A DNA stretch of 59,201 nucleotides, taken from Mycolicibacter longobardus (lineage in GTDB: Bacteria; Actinomycetota; Actinomycetes; Mycobacteriales; Mycobacteriaceae). Positions within the stretch are counted from its first letter, which is position 1, and each line of letters starts with the position of its first letter. Below, in pieces: positions 18,201-27,200 of the stretch. A program made the position numbers and the translations under genes. The stretch spans positions 1-59,201 of the forward strand of contig NZ_LQPG01000058.1 of NCBI RefSeq assembly GCF_002102265.1, in the 5' to 3' direction. The notes beneath the pieces were generated by a model, which ran no database searches, had not been told where the DNA came from, and saw only the letters and a program-made list of their open reading frames with translations.

Positions 18201-20177
18201 GGCATCGTGCTGGCCGACACCTTCCAGATCAGCGAAGCTGATGACTCGATGGACTCGCTGATGTTCCCGCACAACAACGCCCGCATCGAAGCCCAGCTGG
18301 CGACACCCATCAACGTGATCGTCGGGAATCCGCCGTACTCCGTGGGGCAGACCAGCGCCAATGACCTGAACGCCAACGTGAAATACCCCACGCTGGACGG
18401 GCGGATCGAAGACACCTACGCGAAGCGGTCGACCGCGACCAACAAGAACAGCCTCTACGACTCCTACATCCGGGCTTTCCGCTGGGCAACTGACCGTATC
18501 GGGGATGCAGGCGTTGTCGGGTTCGTATCCAACGGCGGCTGGATCGACGGCAACACCGCCGACGGGATCCGGCTATCCCTGGCCGACGACTACTCGGCGG
18601 TCTACGTCTACAACCTGCGAGGGAACCAGCGCACCGCGGGTGAGTTGTCTCGTAAGGAGGGCGGCAAGGTCTTCGGCGCGGGCAGCCGCAACACCGTCGC
18701 CGTCTTCGTCGGGGTCAAAGGCGCCGACCGCAGCGGGCCGTGCGACGTCTTCTACCACGACATTGGTGACTACCTCAGCCGCGAGGACAAGCTGCGGATC
18801 GTAGATGAGACCCAATTCGACGCCGTGGATTGGAAGACCATCACCCCGAACGAACACGGCGACTGGGTGAATCAGCGCGATGACGCCTACGGCTCATGGC
18901 CTGTGATCGGGGATAAGAAGCCTGCTCCAGGATCCGTCACTATCTTCACCACGCTCTCGCGCGGACTGGAGACGGCGCGGGATGCTTGGGTGTACAACTA
19001 CTCCCGCCAGGAACTTAAAGCCAACGTCTCACGCCTGGTCACCAACTACAACGATCAGCTCGAACCCTTTGACAGCTACTGCCAAGCCCAAGGTGTAACC
19101 CGCCGTGACGAGAAAGCCGTCACCGCATACCTAGCTCAGAACCCACACGCAGCGGACGAGACGCGCATCAAGTGGTCGGCAACCCTCAAACAACACCTCG
19201 CTCGCGGGACGGTGAGTGCGTACTCAGGCGAGGAGGTGCGGCGAGGTTGTTATCGCCCGTTCGACGTTGAACACGTCTACTTCGGCCCCATGCTCAACCA
19301 TCGGCGTGGCGAGCTGGCACAGATGTTTCCGACGCCACACCACAAGAACATCGGCTTCCTCGTGCTTGCACCGCGTGACGGCACGCAGTTCGCGACCCTC
19401 GCGACAGACCTGCTACCTGACCTATCGTTCTTCACGTACACGGCGCAGTTCTTCCCTCGATGGACCTACAAGAAGGTCGAATCCACGGACGGTGAACTGG
19501 CGCTCCACAACAGCAGTGGCGACGTCGACGAGTACGGCTACCGCCGCGTCGACAACATCACCGACGGCATCCTGGCTCTCTACCGCGAGGCCATCGGCGA
19601 CCAGGTGACCAAGGACGACATCTTCTACTACGTCTACGGCCTGCTGCACGATCCGGCCTACCGGACGGCGTACGCCGCGGACCTGAAGAAGATGCTGCCG
19701 CACATCCCGACCCCAGAGACCCGGGAGCGGTTCGGCCAGTTGGCCGACGCCGGCCGCCGGCTGGCCGAGCTGCACGTCGGCTACGAGTCGGTCGAGCCGT
19801 ATCCGCTTGAGGTGCAACTCAAGCCCGGCGGTGATCCGTCAAGCCGTGAGACGTGGCGGGTGACGAAGATGAAGTGGGCCAAGAAGAAAGACCCCGAGAC
19901 CGGTAAGAACGTCGACAACGTCACGACCCTGCTCTACAACGGCAAGGTCACCATCACCGGCATCCCGGAAGAAGCCGAGCGCTACATGCTCGGCTCACGT
20001 TCGGCGCTGGCATGGATCATCGACCGGTATCAGGTGAAGACCGACAAGGCGTCGGGAATAGTCAACGACCCCAACGACTGGTGCGACGAACACGACGACC
20101 CGACGTACATCATCGAGTTGATTAAGCGGGTTACAACTGTCAGCGTGGAGACCATGAAAACCGTTGATAGCTTGTAG
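15279..20177 (+). CDS. Type ISP restriction-modification enzyme (single polypeptide)
   Basis: 1632 residues. An Mrr-like nuclease fills the first 140 (Asp63 in TGIDLVA and Lys80 in AIQCKFY, as in PD-(D/E)XK enzymes). An SF2 helicase follows with Walker A ACGTGKT at 195-201, DEAH at 323-326 and VQSVGRVMR near 587. An N6-adenine methyltransferase comes next with LDGFTGTGTF near 904-913 and NPPY at 1017-1020. The last 400 residues should be target recognition. This order and length match LlaGI/LlaBIII-type ISP enzymes, which methylate one strand of the site and cut after collision of two translocating enzymes. The open frame and motifs are intact. As Tn7 cargo it is a self-contained anti-phage system. 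Confidence 0.9.
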   Translation: MGSIHEVIEAFRKAPSNSERGTKFEQLMVRYFELDPMLAQQYDAVWRWVDWPGRAGKADTGIDLVARERDTGDYTAIQCKFYEPTHTLAKGDIDSFFTASGKTAFTNRVIISTTDRWGKNAEAALDDQTKPVQRIGMAEIAESPIDWDIAWPAGDLHVDLSPALKHQPRPHQEQAIDAVFRGFAAGNERGKLIMACGTGKTFTALKIAERTATDNGGAARILFLVPSISLLSQTLRAWTAQTELDLRAFAVCSDTKVSRTVEDYNVHDVPIPVTTDPQRLADEMAHRKRAKGLTVVFSTYQSLSVVAEAQKLGVDEFDLVICDEAHRTTGVTLAGDDESNFVRIHDADYLKAQRRLYMTATPRIFTDAVKDKAAAHSAELATMDSEEIYGPEFHRLSFGDAVERGLLTDYKVLVLTIDESVIAPGLQRQLSAIDGELTLDDASKLVGCWNGLAKRAGTGPDGSGFAPGEVPMRRAVAFARDIKSSKQVAEMFPIVVTRYQQLLDEHENDGQHVEATNRGLTCAVHHVDGTFNALQRNAELTWLKGVVAEDECRILTNARCLSEGVDVPALDAVLFLHPRNSVVDVVQSVGRVMRKADNKDYGYVILPVAVPQGVEPSTALGDNQRFKVVWQVLNALRSHDERFDAMVNSIALNNDTDKKGGVGTNKLLGGHIGPILDHISDQDDLDADRAQQMALFSLSAWQEAIYARIVDKVGTRTYWEQWAADVADIASALVTRITAILDGADGAATEAFGHFLQGLRDNLNDSITEADAVSMLAQHLITKPVFDALFAGHDFASHNPVSRTMQKMVDTLGGTGLEAETARLEGFYESVRRRAAEVSSAEGKQAIIAELYEKFFRIGFKKQAEALGIVYTPTEIVDFILRATDIVSRQHFGRGLTDEGVHILDGFTGTGTFVTRLLQSELITAQDLKRKYSTELHANEIMLLAYYIAAVNIETTYHALAGKTADTDDYEPFPGIVLADTFQISEADDSMDSLMFPHNNARIEAQLATPINVIVGNPPYSVGQTSANDLNANVKYPTLDGRIEDTYAKRSTATNKNSLYDSYIRAFRWATDRIGDAGVVGFVSNGGWIDGNTADGIRLSLADDYSAVYVYNLRGNQRTAGELSRKEGGKVFGAGSRNTVAVFVGVKGADRSGPCDVFYHDIGDYLSREDKLRIVDETQFDAVDWKTITPNEHGDWVNQRDDAYGSWPVIGDKKPAPGSVTIFTTLSRGLETARDAWVYNYSRQELKANVSRLVTNYNDQLEPFDSYCQAQGVTRRDEKAVTAYLAQNPHAADETRIKWSATLKQHLARGTVSAYSGEEVRRGCYRPFDVEHVYFGPMLNHRRGELAQMFPTPHHKNIGFLVLAPRDGTQFATLATDLLPDLSFFTYTAQFFPRWTYKKVESTDGELALHNSSGDVDEYGYRRVDNITDGILALYREAIGDQVTKDDIFYYVYGLLHDPAYRTAYAADLKKMLPHIPTPETRERFGQLADAGRRLAELHVGYESVEPYPLEVQLKPGGDPSSRETWRVTKMKWAKKKDPETGKNVDNVTTLLYNGKVTITGIPEEAERYMLGSRSALAWIIDRYQVKTDKASGIVNDPNDWCDEHDDPTYIIELIKRVTTVSVETMKTVDSL

Positions 20178-20186
20178 CCAACTGCA

Positions 20187-20211
20187 ACCTCCAACCTGCC
20201 GTAGGAGGTTT
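20187..20211 (+). terminator. Hairpin after the type ISP gene
   Basis: AACCTCC and GGAGGTT pair across an 11-nt loop about 10 bp after the stop codon, followed by TTCG. The stem is short (7 bp), so it is a possible terminator only. Confidence 0.45.
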
Positions 20212-20405
20212 CGACTGGCGGCTGTTTGGACCGTGGATGTCGCCGGGGTCTGCTGCACGGATTGGTGACATCTTCACCTGATTGTGCAGCGGAGCCCCGT
20301 TCCTGCAGCCCGGGGGAACTCCGTGCCGCGTGCGATCAGTCGGCACTAGCGACAGACTGTAGGTGGATAGAGGTGCCAAGCGCCGTCAGCGAGGAACGTA
20401 GACAC

Positions 20406-20582
20406 ATGACCCACAATGAAACGAACATCTCAGAAAGTGGGCCATTATGGCCCGATATCACCGAACTGTTCCAGGGGCCCGAAGATCGGGCATGGGCTGC
20501 CGACCGAGACCGCTTAGTGCACGACGTGGGTGACCCGTGGAGCAGACATGATGGCAAACCCAACGGCCCCGACGACAGGTGA
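20406..20582 (+). CDS. Possible small acidic protein
   Basis: A 58-residue frame starting MTHNETNISESGPLWPDITE and ending DGKPNGPDDR. It has several Asp/Glu and Trp residues and reads like real protein, unlike the surrounding frames. An AGGAACG stretch lies 14 bp upstream of the ATG, which is not ideal. No known family. It sits between the type ISP gene and a convergent hypothetical gene; flanking DNA at 20178-20405 and 20583-20761 shows nothing else. Confidence 0.35.
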   Translation: MTHNETNISESGPLWPDITELFQGPEDRAWAADRDRLVHDVGDPWSRHDGKPNGPDDR

Positions 20583-20761
20583 ATACCGGTCGGAATGACG
20601 CCGTTGCTCAGGTCTAAGTTTCGGCGGGTCGTCGAGGGCTGCCGGCGCGATGCGCCCGAGAGGGCCGACGGAGTGGCATATTTGGTCATTATCGGCGCGG
20701 AGGACGACCCGGCCGGGGCGCACTGCAGGCACCAGACGATCGAGTAGGAGTCTCGTGGGCG

Positions 20762-21427
20762 TCAGAGTCGAAGCCTGTCCAACATGGCGCTGCTCGGACT
20801 CTTTTGCGTCCGCCAGGGCTGAGGATAGGAGTCGGGATGGCGCAGCACCCGTGCGTATTGTGCCTTCAAACTCGCCAGCAGCATCGGGCGAAGATCGCCG
20901 TCATCCGGCGCCACCGACAAAGCGCATAGAAGAACTTCAACGGCGGTGTCGTAGTCATCGTATTTGATCGCGGAATAAACCGTCCGAGACTTCCAGATCA
21001 ACGGTGGCCATCCCTCTGCTGTGCCCGAATAAGCTTTCGAACCCGCAGGAGACGCGATGGGTTTCGCTTCCGCCACCAGTTCCTCCGGCAAACCGGCATA
21101 CCGAGGGGGTTGCATCATCTCGACTTCGGAATCGCCTGCAATCCAACAAAGCTCAGACCCCGAGGTAAGTACGCCACGCATGTCGCACTCAGCGAAGACG
21201 TCGTCGCTCGGTTCGAGGCCCGTCCATGCCGTAACAGTTGTACCCAATAGCTCTGATTCTTTGATGTCCGTGTTCTCACTGGTCGGGAGGAGGTTGACGT
21301 GCAGCAGCTTTACGCGGGAGAAAGCGGGGGTCCGGTCCAGTCGCAACGGGGTCTCCTTGAAATGAACTTCATGGCAGGCAGAGCCAACGAACGGCGACGC
21401 TAGCAGGAGGCGCAGACCGAACCCCAA
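20762..21427 (-). CDS. Hypothetical protein
   Basis: A 221-residue open frame with protein-like composition and no recognised domain. The first 60 residues contain VKLLHVNLLPTSE, the middle GSELCWIAGDSEVEMMQPPR, and the end is helical (YDTAVEVLLCALSVAPDDGD), resembling a single TPR-like helix pair. There is no clear ribosome site at the first ATG; an internal ATG at residue 84 would give a shorter product. It ends the cargo just before the internal left-type transposon end. Confidence 0.5.
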   Translation of the reverse strand: MGFGLRLLLASPFVGSACHEVHFKETPLRLDRTPAFSRVKLLHVNLLPTSENTDIKESELLGTTVTAWTGLEPSDDVFAECDMRGVLTSGSELCWIAGDSEVEMMQPPRYAGLPEELVAEAKPIASPAGSKAYSGTAEGWPPLIWKSRTVYSAIKYDDYDTAVEVLLCALSVAPDDGDLRPMLLASLKAQYARVLRHPDSYPQPWRTQKSPSSAMLDRLRL

Positions 21428-21503
21428 CTGGCCGCACCGTCAACACATGCTCAGTGTGATCGCCGACTACCTGCGGAACCGGTACCTCATCAGCGCATTC
21501 TCG

Positions 21504-21595
21504 GGCTGGCCGAGGAGATGACGACACGAGGTGAGACAACCAGCATCGCCGCAGTTCAGCGCATCGTCGTATGACACGGAGCCGGCAACCCTACA
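21504..21595 (+). repeat. Internal Tn7-like left-type end (orphan)
   Basis: GGTGAGACAACCAGCATCGC, CGTATGACACGGAGC and a final ACCCTACA match the two complete left-type ends at 35097-35203 and 57031-57142, including the GCTGGCCGAGGA lead-in. Compared with those, one repeat unit is missing between two ATGAC words. The terminal ACA is followed by CTAGT, not GATTT, and no right-type end adjoins. Confidence 0.8.
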
Positions 21596-21710
21596 CTAGT
21601 ATTACCCCGGCATTGCTCGTAGCCTTGTTCGCGGTGGGCGTCGATAAGTTGTTGGCATGTCGGCAGATAACGACGTCGCCCCGGCGGTGAAGTCCCGGCC
21701 GACCAGGTCA

Positions 21711-22307
21711 TCATGCGCCGGCGGACCTACAGGGGTACGGACCCTCCCTGCCGAGGGCACCTATCAGAGTTTTGATTCGCAGGAGCGAAATTAGGCCGCC
21801 GAGAAATATGATGGCCAGCAAGAAGTGCGTCGTAGCACCGAAAATGAATGCAGGGCTGCACTTTGGAACAGTCGCTAGCGAAGCTAGGGCTACAGCGATC
21901 GACGCTAGGCCGATGGCAAAGAAGGCCGCTAGGTTCGCGGCGGCGAGGCACCGGGGTTGTCTGGAAACGCGCGAAACTCGATCGCCGGCGTCTGAGCCGA
22001 GCTGGTTCTTTTGCGGATCGGAAAGTCTTTCTTCGCCGTGTAGTAGTTTCTGCTCCAGAATGCGGATGGAATTCACCCTCACGGATGCCAGCACCAAAAG
22101 CTGCACCTGGTAACACAATAAACCCCAGAGCGGGATTCCGATGAATGCCAGTGCCCACGCGTTTTTGATAAAGTTTGAGCCGAGCGCAGCGAACACGAGA
22201 GCTCCGTACGTGGTGATCACGTAGAGGAGATTCATGTTGGCTTGGTAGATGGCGGAGCCATCAGCGCGGTCCGCCAGATAGATCGTCGAGATCGGGTCGT
22301 CGGCCAT
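21711..22307 (-). CDS. Four-helix membrane protein of unknown function
   Basis: 198 residues from the ATG at 22307 (MADDPISTIYLADRADGS). An earlier in-frame ATG would add 44 low-quality residues. Two membrane segments (about 27-47 and 51-75) are followed by a charged cytosolic helix with RILEQKLLHGEERLSDPQKN, then two further segments (about 120-145 and 155-180). The layout of paired helices around a helical loop recalls small membrane effectors of defence systems, but I cannot assign a family. It lies between the internal transposon end and the Mokosh-like genes. Confidence 0.55.
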   Translation of the reverse strand: MADDPISTIYLADRADGSAIYQANMNLLYVITTYGALVFAALGSNFIKNAWALAFIGIPLWGLLCYQVQLLVLASVRVNSIRILEQKLLHGEERLSDPQKNQLGSDAGDRVSRVSRQPRCLAAANLAAFFAIGLASIAVALASLATVPKCSPAFIFGATTHFLLAIIFLGGLISLLRIKTLIGALGREGPYPCRSAGA

Positions 22308-22853
22308 TGTGTGGAGCGTTAGCCTCTCTGGCAGCGATCGCCGCCACCGGAAACGTTCTGAAAAATTTTCTGCGCCAGCCCACCTGGCGATGAGGGTACT
22401 GCAATGTTGCGGTCGCGCCAGGGATGCGCTCGATATCACCGCACAAGTTCTTGCCAGTCGTCCTCGACATACTCAAGGAGATGCGGGTCTGGTTTGGTCG
22501 TCGACACGACGCCGGACACGAGCCGCTCGACAGCGCCGACACCGCGGACGCCCAACACGATTGGTTATTACCGGTGGCCACTGCTGTACGAGGGTTGCCG
22601 TAACGGGCGTGGGTTTCCCGCGACTGCGTGGTTCTCGCCAGGGATCCGTGTTGCCGTGCGAGATCGACAGTTTCTTCTTAGCCAGCCGTTGCACTCGCTC
22701 CCTCTGGACTCACCCGTCGAATAAGGTGCTGTCGCCCGGCCGGCTCCAGCGGTGATCCGCCGCCTAACTTGGTGAAGGCCGCGAAGGCGTCGTAGCGATA
22801 GCGGCTGTCGGCGTTGCGCAAATGCCGTAGGACTGGCCCCGACAAGGCGAGGC
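22308..22853. other. Region without a clear gene
   Basis: About 545 bp. On the minus strand 22700-22850 reads GPVLRHLRNADSRYRYDAFA in an open frame without a start, so it may be the remains of a coding sequence. The rest shows no protein-like frame. No repeat or transposon end was seen. Confidence 0.35.
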
Positions 22854-24236
22854 TCAGGTTAGCGCGCGGGGGTCAACCCCATCGACGTTGAGGACATCGA
22901 TGTACCGCGCGAAGGCCTTGTCGACCTCGCTTTTGATCTGGACGAGCGTGCCTTCTTCCATGCGGTAGGTCCGGTTCGGATCGCCTTTGAATGAGAGCCA
23001 GTTGAAGCTGGTCGTGATCCACTGGTCGTCGAAGATCAGGATCTTGGCGTGGGTGTTCTGCAGGCGGACGATCCGCAGCTTGTCGTATCGAGCCGCCAGG
23101 TTGTTGAGCCTGCGAAGCGCAAAGTCATCCGATCCGCTGTCATCTGGCCCGTATCCGTGACCGATATGCACTTCAACGCCTGCTCGAAGCCGTCGCTCAA
23201 GGGCAGCAACGAAATCTGTGTTGACCACCCCGCCCTTGACCCAAGGTGCGATGATCAGCAGTCGCTTCTTGGTGCCGTTGAGCGCCTTAGTGAGCAGCTG
23301 CGGGTGCTCATGGACGTCGACACTGCGCACCGCAATGTCCTCGATGCGTTGCGGAATCTCGACGGATTCGTCGCCGTCTCGGATCCTCAACTCGCCAGCG
23401 GCCCTGAGGATCTCGACCTGATCGCCCGTCACCCGCTGGTCCTCGAGCTCGGGGGCTAGAGTCGGACGAGGCTCCGAGCGTGCTACAACGATCCCAAGTT
23501 TGACGACGGCATCCGTGGCCGCAAGTTCCAGTCCATGGTTCGGCTGAAGGTCTCCATCAACGCATAGCCCCAGTTCCACCTCGCCGGAGTCAGGATCGCC
23601 ATAGATCAGCAGTTGGGCCGGCATATACAGGTGTAGGTTCTGTGCCGCGATCTTTCGAACGCGCAGGACCTCCACTTTCCGCGTCCGGTCGTCGCGTGAC
23701 TCGACCAGCTCGTTGAAGCGTTGCACGGCAAGGTCGTCTAGGTTGACGCGCGAGCTCTTCTTGGCCGGCAGAAGCACGAGGCCAGCTTCCAATGCGTCCC
23801 GCTTCTTGAGCAGGCTGGAACGCGTGTAGTCCTCGGCGTTCCAGACGAGCCGATCGAACGGCACGTTGAGTTGAGTCAAGATTGGCTGTACCGCTTCGGC
23901 ATTGCGCGCGGCTTCTAGCCCCAGCGTCGTCAGGCCAAGTTGTCCGCTCCAAGCCTTGGTGAGGTTGTTTGAGCTGATCTGGTCGGCGACTGTGGTAACG
24001 ACCTGGCTGCGCTGTAAGCCAAGGAGTGCAGCGATCTCATCAATCTCACGAACCCCGGCGTGCACGAACCGCAGAATGAATTCTTCCAGCAGGGGGAGCG
24101 GCTTGCGTTCTTGAGCCAACACGTCCACGCGGAGCATCGTGACCGGTAGGGCGGCATCGACCACCCTAATCAGCTGGAGACCCGGCCTGTGGTCGCCGAA
24201 CCGGCGCCGAATCATTTCGGCCGACGTAAGACTCAT
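22854..24236 (-). CDS. mkoB: PLD-family nuclease, Mokosh MkoB-like
   Basis: 460 residues. The N-terminus (about 45-110) looks like a winged helix (IDEIAALLGLQRSQVVTTVA). The C-terminal 150 residues hold a phospholipase D-type domain with HxK at His396/Lys398 (NTHAKILIFDDQW) followed by TTSFNWLSF, in place of the usual GSxN. Only one complete HxK half is visible, so the active enzyme would be a dimer. The ATG overlaps the stop of the upstream kinase-helicase (ATGA). In Mokosh type I defence, MkoB is the PLD protein partnered with an STK-helicase MkoA. Confidence 0.72.
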   Translation of the reverse strand: MSLTSAEMIRRRFGDHRPGLQLIRVVDAALPVTMLRVDVLAQERKPLPLLEEFILRFVHAGVREIDEIAALLGLQRSQVVTTVADQISSNNLTKAWSGQLGLTTLGLEAARNAEAVQPILTQLNVPFDRLVWNAEDYTRSSLLKKRDALEAGLVLLPAKKSSRVNLDDLAVQRFNELVESRDDRTRKVEVLRVRKIAAQNLHLYMPAQLLIYGDPDSGEVELGLCVDGDLQPNHGLELAATDAVVKLGIVVARSEPRPTLAPELEDQRVTGDQVEILRAAGELRIRDGDESVEIPQRIEDIAVRSVDVHEHPQLLTKALNGTKKRLLIIAPWVKGGVVNTDFVAALERRLRAGVEVHIGHGYGPDDSGSDDFALRRLNNLAARYDKLRIVRLQNTHAKILIFDDQWITTSFNWLSFKGDPNRTYRMEEGTLVQIKSEVDKAFARYIDVLNVDGVDPRALT

Positions 24237-27200
24237 CGCTCCGCCGTCCGCAGTTCGCAGTCGTCCGGATGTGTCTCGACATAGGTCAGGACCTTCTTCA
24301 AGGCACCGGTTGTACCTCTGACGAAGCCAGCGTCGCCGACGATGGTGAGGCCGAATCGAGCTCGGGAGAGCGCAACGTTGATTCGTCGCCAGTAGTCGGG
24401 GCCGATGAAGCCGAGTTCAGCCCTGGAGTTGCTGCGCGTCACAGAGAAGAAGGCGACATCCGACTCACGCCCCTGCACGGCATCGACGCTCATAACCGTG
24501 ATCGACAGGTGCCGCAATCGGTTACCAAGGGGAGCAAGCTGCTGTTTTAGGTCGGCGACTTGCGCAACGTATGGCGCGATCACAAGGACATCTAGCCGTT
24601 CACGGTTCCTCGGCAGGCCGACGACCTGCTTGTCGATGGATCCGTTCAGCACCGTCAGTCGATCGACGACGATGCGAGCCTCGGCACGGTTCGCGAAGCT
24701 CTTGCCCCTGCCCTGGGGAGCTGCTTCTCGGCGAGCCTCGCCGTGTGCCGACGTATCGAGCCACAGTACGGGCTTGCCGTAACCCAGAGAATAGCCGTCG
24801 AGCCCGCCGTCATTGGGGGAGCGCAACTGCTCTTTGTAGAAGCAGGTCGAGATCATGTCACCGATCGGGCGGATCATCCGGTACTGCTGATTAAGCATCA
24901 CCTGGGAGTGTTCCGGCAATCGGTCCGTCAGTCTTTGGAAGAGCGTTTGTTTGACATATTCGGGCAGAAGCTGGTGGTCATTCATCAGATCCTTGTTTCG
25001 CAGCAGGTCTTCGTCGACTGGCGGCAGCTGGTTTGTGTCACCGACGACGACCCAGCGCTTGGCTCGGGAAATCGGCACCAAGGCTTCGGTGAGGGTTGCT
25101 CGAGACGCCTCATCGACGATGCACAGGTCGATGTCGAGATGCCGCACGGCGGGATGCCTGAGGTATCCGACACAGGTTCCAGCGATAACGCTCGTCTGGT
25201 CGAGGAACGTGTTTGCGAGGCCAGGATCCGAGGCGATCCGCTGCAGCCATTCGCCCTGCAACTGGAGCCGGGTTAGTAGCTGCTGCGCCTCGCTGCTTCC
25301 ACCTATGAGGGCATCTACAGCAGTCATAGTGTCCTCTGCAGTCATCTCGACTGACAGAGTCAGGTCGCTGCCCAGCTCGGATTGCGCCTCGGCTAGTAAC
25401 TCATCTCGGAGGTCAGCCAGCGCGTCGACCCTGTCTTGCACCGATGTTGTGGAGGTTGGCTCTGACAGGGATGTTGCCAACTCCGACCGCTGATCTTCCT
25501 CGTCATCTGGACGCGCGGCCTGGAGGTGGTCGAGTTGTGCCAGGGCGGCGGACAACTGCTGTAGCGCCAATGCGGCTCGCAGATGTGACGGTGGCAACCC
25601 CGCTTCAGTGGCACGTGCTCCGAGGTGACTCTCCGCGTTCTTGCGCACTGCTCGTGCCCAACGCTTCATCTGAGCATCGAGCAGAAAGTGCCGCACTGAT
25701 TCATCGACGCGATTCGGGTCAGCGCTTGCGAGCCTGACCATGCTGGCTTGACCGCCGTCGGCAAGTCGCTGCAGTGCGTTATCCACGGCGACGTTCGTCT
25801 GCGAGGCGATGAGCACCCGTGCCTCGGCGTTTACCCGCAGTGTCTGCTCAACGAGCTCAGCGATGAAGCTCGTCTTGCCTGTACCCGGTGGTCCTTGGAC
25901 AACGAAGATGTCAGGCGATCCCATCGCTGTCTCGATGGCCTGGCGCTTGCGTTCGTCCAGATTGCGGTTCCAGATTTGGATCGGAGCCGACTTGGGCTCC
26001 GTGTTGCGGCCGGGATCGAGCAGCAGCTCCCGTAGGTCCGAGCGGGCTGACTTGTCGCGCTGAACGTCGTCGACGGCCCTACGCTGCCGGTTCAGAGCCG
26101 CTTCGTCGGGGCCAAGGTGCGGATCGAGGACGGCCCGGTCGGGAAGTCCCTCCCACCTCCGAGCACTCAGGATGACAACTCGGTCGGCCTCGTGATCGAT
26201 GACTTCGCCCCATCCGAGCTTTCGGTCGGTCACCAAATCTCGAACGCGCCATTCTGTGCCGACTAGATCGTGATCTACCGCGGTTTCTAGAATGAACGTG
26301 GCCTCGCGGCCCCGTGCCTGCCACTTTTTGTAGGGAAGTGGCTTCTTCTCTCCGCGGGCAAGCTCTTCGCGGGCATTCAGTACTCGACGCCAGATGTCGA
26401 ATAGTTCGTCGCCGTCTCGCTCCCCTCCGTCAGTTGGGTCCGCGTGATCCCGAGCGGCGTAGAAGGCATCGACGGTGTCGATCAAGGTGGCGATGCCGGT
26501 CCTGGCTAGAACAGGATTGGCCGGCTGGCTAAACATCCAGTCGAAGATTTTCGGCACCAGAAGTGCTCGGCGCCTGTGATTTTCAAGTCGCTCGAAGTCC
26601 AACTCTGCCGCTTTGATGATCACAGCGCCGCTCTCGTCGGACTTCAAAGTGAAGCTCCAAGCCTCGCCGTCGATGCGGATGCTGTCACGCTGGGGTTCGC
26701 CCGACTCCTGGTCGTTGAAGAAGGAGGCGTAGACATCCCCCGACAGGTCGGCGTTTGCCTTGCCGATCGCCTCCTGTCGTGCGTCATCGCTACCCGCCAG
26801 CGCTCTGACCGCCGATTTCGTAAGACGCAGCCAGACGGGATTTCGCGCGAGCTGCTGTTGCGCCCGTCTGCGCTGTTGGATGGCCTTTAAGCCGCCTAGG
26901 AGGTCGCCGGCGTTCTTAGGCCGGGCGTCAGGCTGCGTGGCGATGCACGAGCCCAGCAGATGCCGAACATCAGGAGGAACGGGGATTGTCTCCAATGCCC
27001 GTTCGACACCTGCGAGGTCCTTAAGTTGCTCCTGGGTCATGCATTGAATGAGGAGAACACCCATTGAGTAGACGTCTCGCACGTACTGGATATCTGCGTT
27101 GAGTTCCGGCGGTGCGTACGGCTTCGAATGCCAGGCTGCGACGGTATGCGAAGTTGCTGGTGCCTCGCCCCGGATCTTCGCGATTCCGAAGTCTGCGAGC

